Source: Eggerthellaceae bacterium
GTDB taxonomy: Bacteria; Actinomycetota; Coriobacteriia; Coriobacteriales; Eggerthellaceae
DNA length: 8,024 bases
NCBI GenBank assembly: GCA_017459485.1
Contig: JAFUCW010000430.1
Coordinates: 1 to 8,024 of the forward strand
Direction: 5' to 3'
In this document: piece by piece, positions 1 through 5,112 of the stretch
Position numbering within the stretch: position 1 is the first letter of the stretch
Layout: every line of letters starts with the position of its first letter
Position numbers and translations under genes: made by a program
The notes under the pieces: model-generated
Database searches by the model: none
Seen by the model: only the letters and a program-made list of their open reading frames with translations
Told to the model about the DNA's origin: nothing

Positions 1-1
1 G

Positions 2-1222
2 GGAACCCTTATCTTATTCGAACTCAAGAAAATCCTGGGCAACCGCGCAGGTATGGTGGCGTGCGCCCTCGTGCTCGCGATGCTCGTGGCAGTCACGGTA
101 CTGAACTACACATCGGCTGTCACTCGCGACGTGTTCACGGGCGAGGTCGTCTTCGGGGCAGATGCCCAGCAGTCAATCCGCAACCACGAAGAGTCGCGTG
201 CGGGCTTGCTCACCGACGAGCGCATGGCCGCCGACGCGGCGACGCTCGACGCCGCCAACCGGCTCGCAGACGAGACGCCTGGCCTCGTCGACCTCGGAAA
301 CCAGCAGGTCATCGACACATATGGCTTGGAATTCTGGCAGCAGACGAGGGCCGTGTTCGAGGACGACTACTACATGGAGATGGTGGGCACGCTCGACTCG
401 GCGAACCCCCGCGCGACCAGCCTGCGGGACGGTGCGAGGGAGCGAATCGAAGGGGCGCTCAGCCAGGGCTTCTTCGGCTACTTCCCCTACTCCGATGCCG
501 AAAAGGCCTACTGGCGCAGCCTCGAGGACGGCATCTCCTGGCCCATGGAATACGGCTACGAACGTGGCTGGCACGATGTGCTGCAATGGAAGGGCTTCTC
601 GGGTTTGGCGGTCATCGCCGTCTGCATCGCCCTTTCGGGCGTGTTTGCGGGCGAATACCGCGATCGCACGGTTGCGCTGGCGCTGCCCACGCGGCGCGGA
701 AAACGCACGCTCCCCGTGGCGAAGGTCGCGGCATCTCTCATTTTCACGACGGCCTATTGGGCCCTGCTTACCGCATTTGTCATAGGCACCCGTGTGGTGC
801 TCTACGGAGCCGACGGATGGGACCTGCCGCTGCAGGTGTCCGCCGGGCTAGACAACCCCTACCCGCTCGCGGTGGGACAGGCGGTCATCCTTTCGTACGC
901 GCTCGGGTACCTGGTGTCGCTGGGGATGGCGGCCTTAGCGCTTGCGCTCTCGTCGAAGGTCCGCTCCACTATGCCCGTCGCTGCCGTGACCATGGCATTC
1001 GTGTTTCTGGGCGTGCTCGGCATGTTCGCGACCCCGATGGCAAAACTTGCGCTCCTCACGCCCTTCAGCGGGATAAGCTATGCGTATGACCACATGGTGT
1101 CGTATGCGGCAGGAACGCTCGTGGCGGACCTGCCCATAATACTCGCGGTGCTCTACGCTGCCATGGTCGTCATACTCGTACCGTTTGCGATGCGCGCGTT
1201 CAAAAGGCACCAGGTGGCATAA
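2..1222 (+). CDS. ABC-2 type transporter permease, 5' partial
   Basis: Membrane subunit of an ABC exporter; its ATPase gene is expected just left of the window. The frame is open to the left edge (frame starts at base 2) and reads ...LILFELKKILGNR before the first ATG at 53. That basic amphipathic stretch is typical of the cytoplasmic N-terminus of ABC-2 permeases, so the true start lies a few codons outside. Residues are numbered from the ATG at 53. A first membrane segment (about 1-20) is followed by a soluble extracytoplasmic domain of about 150 residues. Five more hydrophobic segments lie at about 180-200, 220-250, 265-298, 305-330 and 355-380. The motif FAGEYRDRT...LPTRRGKR resembles the family's conserved E-rich loop after the second segment. 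The C-terminus is basic (RAFKRHQVA). Substrate cannot be told; peptide-antibiotic or lipid export are common for this type. Confident about family, not about role. Confidence 0.85.
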   Translation, partial: GTLILFELKKILGNRAGMVACALVLAMLVAVTVLNYTSAVTRDVFTGEVVFGADAQQSIRNHEESRAGLLTDERMAADAATLDAANRLADETPGLVDLGNQQVIDTYGLEFWQQTRAVFEDDYYMEMVGTLDSANPRATSLRDGARERIEGALSQGFFGYFPYSDAEKAYWRSLEDGISWPMEYGYERGWHDVLQWKGFSGLAVIAVCIALSGVFAGEYRDRTVALALPTRRGKRTLPVAKVAASLIFTTAYWALLTAFVIGTRVVLYGADGWDLPLQVSAGLDNPYPLAVGQAVILSYALGYLVSLGMAALALALSSKVRSTMPVAAVTMAFVFLGVLGMFATPMAKLALLTPFSGISYAYDHMVSYAAGTLVADLPIILAVLYAAMVVILVPFAMRAFKRHQVA

Positions 1223-1234
1223 ATCGCTTCATCC

Positions 1235-1258
1235 AGACGGGCAGAATTCTGCCCGTCT
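1235..1258. terminator. Perfect 24-bp palindrome, probable bidirectional terminator
   Basis: Bases 1235-1246 are the exact reverse complement of 1247-1258, with an EcoRI-like GAATTC at the centre. It sits 12 bp after the permease stop and 21 bp before the fic stop, where two convergent genes need termination. The plus-strand tail (tctTCCAATCCTGCTGTTCC) is only moderately T-rich and the minus tail is poor, so intrinsic termination is likely but not certain. Confidence 0.6.
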
Positions 1259-1279
1259 TCCAATCCTGCTGTTCCGTCC

Positions 1280-2332
1280 CTACAACGCGGCCTTCTTGTA
1301 GCGTGTAGCACGCCCAGCCCCGATCTTTGCAATGGAGCCTTCGCGCACCATGCGACCCAGCACTGCCTCGACCGTCGTGGGGCTCACGTCCGGCAGAATC
1401 TCACAGATCTCGCGCTTTGAAAGGGGCGTCAGACTGCCCAACACCACTGCTTCGATGCGACCCGACTTGGTTGCACGCCCGCCTTCGACCGTGGCGAACC
1501 TGCGGTCGAGCTCCTGGTAACAGCGGTACAACGTGCGCAAGAAATCGCCCATAAACGGAAAGTAGTCGTTCGCATTTTCATGCCAGCCAACCGAAGACTG
1601 CCTCAGCGCTTCGTAGTAGCCAGTCTTCTGCTGGTTGATCTGCTCTTCGAAGGAGATGTACTTCCCCGCGTCGAAACCGTTCTTGTATAGCAACAGGAGC
1701 GATAGCAAGCGCGACATGCGCCCGTTGCCGTCGCGAAACGGGTGAATGCACAGAAAGTCTAGGATAACGCAGGGAATAAGCAGAAGCTGGTTGATCGATG
1801 CGTTGTCACGCGCGTCATGATAGGACAGCAACAACTGCTCCATGGCCTGCTGAATTTGTACAGCGGGAATAGGCCGGAAGCGCACGCGGCGCATGCCCTG
1901 TGCATCGATTTCCATAATGACGTTGTCGTCAGCCTTGTACGTGCCGCCCGAACCATCAGGCACCAACGACAGCATGATGCGGTGAAGCCCCAGGATGTCG
2001 CTTTCGGAGAACTGGAGGATTTCATAGTTGGTGTGCACTTCGGCAAGGGCGTCGCGATACCCGGCGATTTCGGCCTCGTCGTGGTTGAGCGGAGCACTGT
2101 TGGCGTTGACGATGGCAGCAATTCGCTCGTCGGAGGTGACTATGCCCTCGATCGCGTTCGACCCCCTCACCGACTGGATGCGCGCGATGGACTCGAGCTC
2201 GGTGAAAGCTTTCGCATAGTCTTTCTTGCGCACCTGGGCAAGCGTTTTCAGCGAGCTGATGCCTGCTGTCACGTCCACCAAACCAGAAGGCAGAAGGCTA
2301 TTGTCCAAGAAGTTGTAGTCGAACCTATGCAT
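1280..2332 (-). CDS. Fic-family protein AMP-transferase with C-terminal winged helix
   Basis: Fic enzymes usually transfer AMP from ATP to a hydroxyl side chain of a target protein. Of 350 residues, about 10-95 look like the Fic N-terminal domain, which contains SNAIEG (58-63), matching the inhibitory motif [S/T]xxxE[G/N]; Glu62 would block productive ATP binding. That makes it a class II, self-inhibited Fic protein. The catalytic loop HPFRDGNGRMSR (197-208) is intact, with His197 as the expected base. A flap-like stretch lies around 131-157. Residues about 290-350 (LSKREICEIL...TTVEAVLGRMVREG) look like a winged helix, common in standalone Fic proteins and possibly DNA-binding. The start is ATG at 2332, preceded by AAGGACAGG about 3 nt upstream. 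Two long dyads upstream suggest repression, perhaps by the protein itself. Full length and apparently active; the target is unknown. Confidence 0.93.
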   Translation of the reverse strand: MHRFDYNFLDNSLLPSGLVDVTAGISSLKTLAQVRKKDYAKAFTELESIARIQSVRGSNAIEGIVTSDERIAAIVNANSAPLNHDEAEIAGYRDALAEVHTNYEILQFSESDILGLHRIMLSLVPDGSGGTYKADDNVIMEIDAQGMRRVRFRPIPAVQIQQAMEQLLLSYHDARDNASINQLLLIPCVILDFLCIHPFRDGNGRMSRLLSLLLLYKNGFDAGKYISFEEQINQQKTGYYEALRQSSVGWHENANDYFPFMGDFLRTLYRCYQELDRRFATVEGGRATKSGRIEAVVLGSLTPLSKREICEILPDVSPTTVEAVLGRMVREGSIAKIGAGRATRYKKAAL

Positions 2333-2356
2333 TACCTGTCCTTCGAACTTGTTCGT

Positions 2357-2441
2357 TTCTGCATATTGTATCGTATTCTATATGCAGAGAAAGTCCATTC
2401 GGAAACTGTTTATGCATATTCTTTATGCTTCTATATGCAGA
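2357..2441 (-). promoter_or_regulatory. Duplicated operator TGCATAT-N13-ATATGCA upstream of fic
   Basis: Two dyads with identical half-sites and identical 13-bp spacing occur at 2360-2386 and 2413-2439, exactly 53 bp apart (about five helical turns). Half-site centres within each dyad are 20 bp apart, about two turns. The right arms share the 13-mer TTCTATATGCAGA (2376-2388 and 2429-2441). A -10-like TACAAT for fic (minus strand, 2365-2370) lies inside the proximal dyad; no good -35 was found. The arrangement suits cooperative binding of a dimeric repressor, possibly the Fic winged helix, but the binder is inference. Confidence 0.6.
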
Positions 2442-2519
2442 TAGCTACGCCTATGCCAAAGATTGAGCGCCTACGGCCAAAAACTCTGGGAGTTCGCAAC
2501 TATTGCGTCAAAGAAAACT

Positions 2520-2544
2520 CCCCGCAACCAGCAAGGTTACGGGG
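2520..2544 (-). terminator. Rho-independent terminator, leftward
   Basis: A hairpin with 10-bp arms (2520-2529 and 2535-2544, one C-A mismatch, 5-nt loop AGCAA) is followed on the minus strand by AGTTTTCTTT. It would stop leftward transcripts from the small minus-strand gene at 2889-3143 or from a lost gene, and insulate fic. On the plus strand the tail is only AACGCTTTTGC, so rightward termination would be weaker. It stands in the roughly 330-bp gene-free stretch 2333-2668, whose other contents are the fic operators on the left and the relB promoter area on the right. Confidence 0.6.
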
Positions 2545-2668
2545 AACGCTTTTGCACGAAAAACAGCCTATCCTTTGGCGAGGAAACCTTTCTTCTTCAT
2601 AAGTACTATTCAAATTCGCAACTAAAGATAAAATAATTGCACGTAAGTTCACATAAAAAGGAATGACC

Positions 2669-2884
2669 ATGGCTAACGTAAACATCACTATTCGCATGGA
2701 TGAAGATCTTAAAAAGGAAGCAGATGCCCTATTTGATGAACTGGGAATGAGCTTCACTACAGCAATTAATGTGTTTGTCCGTCAGTCGCTTCGCGAAGGA
2801 CGCATCCCATTCGAAGTAACGTCAAAACCACAAGTTGAATATGCAGTTATGAATCTGCAGGACAATCATGCAACAACAAGCTGA
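2669..2884 (+). CDS. RelB/DinJ-family antitoxin, apparently orphan
   Basis: A 71-residue protein beginning MANVNITIRMDEDLKKEAD, then LFDELGMSFTTAINVFVRQSLREGRIPF, the characteristic ribbon-helix-helix of RelB/DinJ antitoxins. These bind their operators as dimers and neutralise a YafQ/RelE mRNA-cleaving toxin through the C-terminus. I chose ATG 2669 over ATG 2663 because AAGGA (2658-2662) is 6 nt before 2669 but abuts 2663. The part after the DNA-binding domain is only about 20 residues, shorter than usual for DinJ (about 85 aa in total), and no YafQ/RelE gene follows. Downstream is a convergent gene whose stop is 4 bp away. The region is AT-rich relative to the flanks. A -10-like TAAAAT lies at 2629-2634, but no convincing -35 or operator is visible. 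Probably a remnant module whose toxin is lost. Confidence 0.85.
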   Translation: MANVNITIRMDEDLKKEADALFDELGMSFTTAINVFVRQSLREGRIPFEVTSKPQVEYAVMNLQDNHATTS

Positions 2885-2888
2885 ATGT

Positions 2889-3143
2889 TTAACCGAAACG
2901 GACAATAATCCTCATCTCTACTGTTTTCATCTTCCTTTTTCCAAAGGACATGTGCTTAACCTCATCGCTCAAATCGTCTGGACAACCGTACCAGCAGTAA
3001 ACATCATCAAGCAGCATTCCTACTGCCGATTTCCCAGATAATAGCGGTGAGATTACGTGAGCACCCTCTTTGGTAACAAAAAAGGGTGATAGACACCTCC
3101 ACTCATCTTTAACTCTTCCCTCGAGATATAAATCGTATTCAAT
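2889..3143 (-). CDS. Small hypothetical protein with a non-canonical ATT start (or decayed start)
   Basis: The minus strand has an open frame of 84 codons with protein-like composition: EYDLYLEGRVKDEWRCLSPF at the front, then GKSAVGMLLDDVYCWYGCPD and DLSDEVKHMSFGK. No ATG, GTG or TTG is in frame before codon 43, but a perfect AGGAGG (3154-3159) lies 10 nt before an ATT at 3143, and an in-frame TAA at 3150-3152 limits the start to ATA 3149, ATT 3143 or later. Either ATT is used as a rare start, or an ATG has mutated. The last 15 residues are basic and unlike the rest; adding one A to the A5 run near codon 69 would give a more acidic tail (KKEDENSRDEDYCPFRLNIQ) ending inside relB, so a frameshift is possible. 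The front half faintly recalls small hypothetical proteins of Clostridia and Coriobacteria, but I cannot name a family. It converges on relB and diverges from the toxin-antitoxin operon. Confidence 0.55.
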   Translation of the reverse strand: MEYDLYLEGRVKDEWRCLSPFFVTKEGAHVISPLLSGKSAVGMLLDDVYCWYGCPDDLSDEVKHMSFGKRKMKTVEMRIIVRFG

Positions 3144-3162
3144 TCCTATTTATCCTCCTCTA

Positions 3163-3210
3163 TATGCAAGTTGTTTTACGTGCATTTTACTTTATATTAT
3201 AATATATGCA
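3163..3210. promoter_or_regulatory. Divergent AT-rich promoter region
   Basis: TATATTATAATATA (3193-3206) is a perfect palindrome carrying consensus TATAAT on both strands: plus 3198-3203 and minus 3196-3201. For plus-strand transcription TTTACG (3175-3180) is a -35 candidate with a 17-bp spacer. For the minus strand the -35 would be TAGTAA (3219-3224), which is weak. ATATGCA copies at 3162-3168 and 3204-3210 flank it and match the half-site found upstream of fic. It likely drives the small minus-strand gene and possibly a second start for the toxin-antitoxin operon. Confidence 0.45.
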
Positions 3211-3235
3211 AATAAGGTTTACTATGAAGTTGAAC

Positions 3236-3272
3236 TTTACAATGAATAATTAATGTCTTACAATATTGTAAG
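3236..3272 (+). promoter_or_regulatory. Toxin-antitoxin promoter overlapped by palindromic operator
   Basis: TTTACA (3236-3241), a 17-bp spacer, then TACAAT (3259-3264) gives a near-consensus sigma-70 type promoter, each box matching 5 of 6. The -10 box lies within the perfect 16-bp palindrome CTTACAATATTGTAAG (3257-3272). Transcription would start about 20 nt before the TTG start at 3290. This layout is what is expected for autorepression by a ribbon-helix-helix antitoxin, here the product of 3562-3834. Confidence 0.7.
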
Positions 3273-3289
3273 TCAAAAAGGAGCTTACC

Positions 3290-3559
3290 TTGTTTGACGA
3301 AGTAAGCGTAGATAGTCGTATTGGTGTGCGGCATCCAGAATTGTCCGAAGACGATGTTAGAAGTGCCTGGGAAAATGCAATTGTGTATGCGGAGAGAGCA
3401 ACGAACGGCCTGAGCGCTCCCCTGCTTGTTGCGATTGGGTCAGATAGCAAAGGTCGAATGCTTGAATTGGTGGCTGTTATCGGCGAGAAGGCGATTCACA
3501 TCTTTCATGCGATGACACCGCCGTCCAAGAAAACGTTAAAGGAACTCGGAGTGAAATAA
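3290..3559 (+). CDS. Putative type II toxin, BrnT-like
   Basis: An 89-residue protein starting at TTG 3290, supported by AAGGAG (3278-3283) 6 nt upstream. HPELSEDDVRSAWENAI (about 15-31) followed by a hydrophobic strand, KGRMLELVAVI, and IHIFHAMTPPSKKTLKEL matches the layout of small BrnT-like toxins found in actinobacteria: an H-P-E-[IL] start, a long helix, then a G-R-x-[LI]-E strand and an [IV]-F-H-A-M strand. BrnT toxins have a RelE-like RNase fold; ribonuclease activity is inferred here. The antitoxin gene follows after 2 bp, so the toxin comes first, as in brnTA and unlike relBE. Expression is probably repressed by the antitoxin binding the palindrome that covers the -10 box. The rare TTG start may keep toxin synthesis low. 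The family call is moderate; the operon structure is well supported. Confidence 0.7.
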   Translation: MFDEVSVDSRIGVRHPELSEDDVRSAWENAIVYAERATNGLSAPLLVAIGSDSKGRMLELVAVIGEKAIHIFHAMTPPSKKTLKELGVK

Positions 3560-3561
3560 AG

Positions 3562-3834
3562 ATGGGCGTAACTACAAAAAACGGTACATACCTAAGCGAC
3601 GAAACGCTCGAAGAAATCGCGCAGGCTTTCGAACGTGGCGAATGGCCCGAAGGCACAACACGAATTCTGCGAGGCCGCCCTTTGATTCTTGGCGAAGAGC
3701 TTCAGTCGGTCACCTACAGGGATGCAAAAAGCAAGGTTGCAGCCATGGACAAGCGTGCGGCATCCCTACACATGAGCAGATCCGACTATTTGCGCGACCT
3801 GGTAAGCAAGGATCTTGCAACTGCTGCATCTTAA
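3562..3834 (+). CDS. Putative ribbon-helix-helix antitoxin (CopG/BrnA-like)
   Basis: A 90-residue partner of the preceding gene, starting at ATG 3562 with GGAG about 10 nt upstream inside the toxin's 3' end, so translation is probably coupled. Residues about 1-40 (TYLSDETLEEIAQAFERGEW, then a GRP turn) form an acidic helix-rich N-terminal part common in actinobacterial antitoxins of this type. Residues about 48-85 read SVTYRDAKSKVAAMDKRAA followed by MSRSDYLRDLVSKDLA, a short strand then two helices, fitting a C-terminal ribbon-helix-helix DNA-binding domain. It would dimerise, bind the 16-bp palindrome at 3257-3272 and neutralise the toxin. No terminator hairpin is visible directly after the stop at 3834. 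Confidence 0.72.
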   Translation: MGVTTKNGTYLSDETLEEIAQAFERGEWPEGTTRILRGRPLILGEELQSVTYRDAKSKVAAMDKRAASLHMSRSDYLRDLVSKDLATAAS

Positions 3835-4050
3835 ACTAAAACGCGCCAGCATCACCTCATAGCAAATAAGCTACCCTTTGGCTGCACAACGCAGTATGAC
3901 GTGCCACATCTTATGCAACGGACTGTTGCTCGACTTGGTGCAACTGCGGCACGTACAATAGGTTCAACAATAAGCAACAGCAGACGAAATGAACAGCAAA
4001 CGAAATAAAGAACGGTAAGCAAAGTAATCACACAAACGAAAGGTTGTGCC
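3835..4050 (+). promoter_or_regulatory. Intergenic region with possible promoter and GCAAC repeats for the XRE regulator
   Basis: No gene is evident in these 216 bp. A weak promoter candidate is TCGACT (3930-3935), 18-bp spacer, TACAAT (3954-3959). Around it lie GCAAC (3915-3919), GTTGC (3925-3929) and GCAAC (3940-3944), an inverted pair plus one further half-site that could be an operator of the downstream XRE protein. The stretch 3960-4035 is rich in A and C with no clear structure. AAAGG (4039-4043) is the ribosome site for the start at 4051. Confidence 0.35.
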
Positions 4051-4860
4051 ATGGCCATCAAAGACGTACTCCCCCAGCTGCGAAAAGATCGCGGGCTTAC
4101 CCAGGAGGACCTAGCAGCGAAGCTCTTCGTTACCCGTCAGGCCGTCAGCCGCTGGGAGACGGGCGAAACCACCCCCGGCATCGACATGTCAAAGCTCATC
4201 GCATCCGTGCTCGACGTGCCTGTCATGCAGCTGCTCGACCTTCCCCAGGAAGAGTCGTGCCAATGCTGCGGCACGCCGTTTTCCGTGCCCAACATGCCCA
4301 AGGGCGCAGACGCCGACGGCACCGAAAACCCCCACTACTGCAAGTGGTGCTACGACGCAGGCAAGTTCGCAAACGAAACCATGGAAGAGGTTATCGAGCA
4401 TTCCGCCCCCTACCTGGTGGAGGCCACGGGCGTCACCTTGGATGAAGCGGTATCCTTCATGGGGGCGCTTTTGCCCACGCTCGGCCGCTGGAAGGACCCC
4501 TACGAAGCCGAGGCGCGGCAGCGCTACGGCGACGAAGCTATCGATGCATCGCATGAAAAGCTGGACGCCATGAACGCAGACGAATGGCGGGCGAAGAACC
4601 TGCTCGAAGAGTCCATCAAGGTCCAGCTGCGCTTGGCTATTGCAAGCAAAAGCCCCACATCCGCGGAATCCGCTGAACTTGCCCGCATGCATGCGCGCTG
4701 GATCAAGATGCACTGGGGCGAAGGCGCCTATTCCCGCGAGGCGCACCTGGGACTTGCGCAGGGCTACCTAGCAGACGAGCGTTTCACCAAGTACTACGAC
4801 GATGCCTGTGGAGCCGGCGCCACTGCATTCCTGGTCGATGCCTTAAAGGCCAACATCTAG
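4051..4860 (+). CDS. XRE helix-turn-helix / zinc ribbon / TipAS-domain transcriptional regulator
   Basis: A 269-residue, three-part protein. Residues 5-60 are an XRE-type helix-turn-helix (LRKDRGLTQEDLAAKL...TRQAVSRWETGET). Residues about 70-105 carry C70-x2-C73 and C97-x2-C100 within CGTPF...YCKWCYDAGKF, matching the zinc-ribbon family found in many Firmicutes and Coriobacteria. From about 150 (YEAEARQRYGDEAIDASHEK) to the end (ELARMHARWIKMHW, GLAQGYLADERFTKYYD, GATAFLVDAL) it matches TipAS, the globin-like domain of TipA that traps thiopeptide antibiotics. In TipA the sensor is joined to a MerR-type domain; here it is joined to XRE and a zinc ribbon. A drug- or peptide-responsive regulator is inferred. 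The start is ATG 4051 with AAAGG 7 nt upstream. The GC-rich codon use is like the flanks, not the AT-rich island to the left. No export gene is directly adjacent, so its target is unclear. Confidence 0.88.
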   Translation: MAIKDVLPQLRKDRGLTQEDLAAKLFVTRQAVSRWETGETTPGIDMSKLIASVLDVPVMQLLDLPQEESCQCCGTPFSVPNMPKGADADGTENPHYCKWCYDAGKFANETMEEVIEHSAPYLVEATGVTLDEAVSFMGALLPTLGRWKDPYEAEARQRYGDEAIDASHEKLDAMNADEWRAKNLLEESIKVQLRLAIASKSPTSAESAELARMHARWIKMHWGEGAYSREAHLGLAQGYLADERFTKYYDDACGAGATAFLVDALKANI

Positions 4861-4896
4861 CAAGACGAACCGTCGTCCCCTGTCTTACGATGGACC

Positions 4897-4917
4897 GGTG
4901 GGGACTTTCGCCCCGCC
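4897..4917 (+). terminator. Possible terminator hairpin after the XRE regulator
   Basis: GGTGGGG (4897-4903) pairs with CCCCGCC (4911-4917) through six Watson-Crick pairs and one G-U, with a 7-nt loop. No T-tract follows (CTGAAACAG), so intrinsic termination is uncertain. The rest of 4861-5030 shows only a weak CTTACG/CGTAAG inverted repeat and no convincing gene. Confidence 0.35.
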
Positions 4918-5030
4918 CTGAAACAGAATTCATTGGAGGTAACTTACGCTTCTGTTATACGTAAGGTTAAGCAGCATATGTGTGAAAAATGGTATGGGGC
5001 CACAAGCTACTACACACAAGAGACGAAAAC

Positions 5031-5066
5031 CGCGCACCGAGCTGGAGGGAGGAGTCTCGGTGCGCG
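5031..5066 (-). terminator. Strong leftward terminator, second of a tandem pair
   Basis: A perfect 11-bp stem, CGCGCACCGAG (5031-5041) with CTCGGTGCGCG (5056-5066), has a 14-nt purine-rich loop. On the minus strand it is followed by GTTTTCGTCTCTTG, a usable T-tract. It lies 47 bp beyond the cytochrome stop and should end the reductase operon transcript. Confidence 0.7.
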
Positions 5067-5078
5067 CGTCTGAAAGGG

Positions 5079-5100
5079 ACCCTCTCCCTTAAGAGAGGGT
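5079..5100 (-). terminator. Leftward terminator, first of a tandem pair
   Basis: ACCCTCTC (5079-5086) and GAGAGGGT (5093-5100) form a perfect 8-bp stem with a 6-nt loop, 12 bp beyond the cytochrome stop. The minus-strand tail CCCTTTCAG is only weakly T-rich, which may be why a second, stronger hairpin follows. Confidence 0.6.
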
Positions 5101-5112
5101 CATAAGCGGATG

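Noticed and set aside
1817..2602. 261-aa plus-strand frame across the fic gene
   Set aside because: It is antisense to a clear full-length Fic protein with intact motifs and has no recognisable domain or ribosome site.
2868..3041. 57-codon plus-strand frame starting within the end of relB, as a possible toxin
   Set aside because: The length and 17-nt overlap are tempting, but it shows no RelE/YafQ features, lacks a ribosome site and is antisense to the better-supported small minus-strand gene.
3852..4061. 69-aa minus-strand hydrophobic frame in the gap before the XRE gene
   Set aside because: It overlaps the XRE start region, has no ribosome site, and its hydrophobicity comes from antisense of an A/C-rich leader.
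4978..5073. 31-codon plus-strand frame beginning MCEKWYGATSYY
   Set aside because: Poor ribosome site, and its second half is the terminator hairpin of the minus-strand operon.
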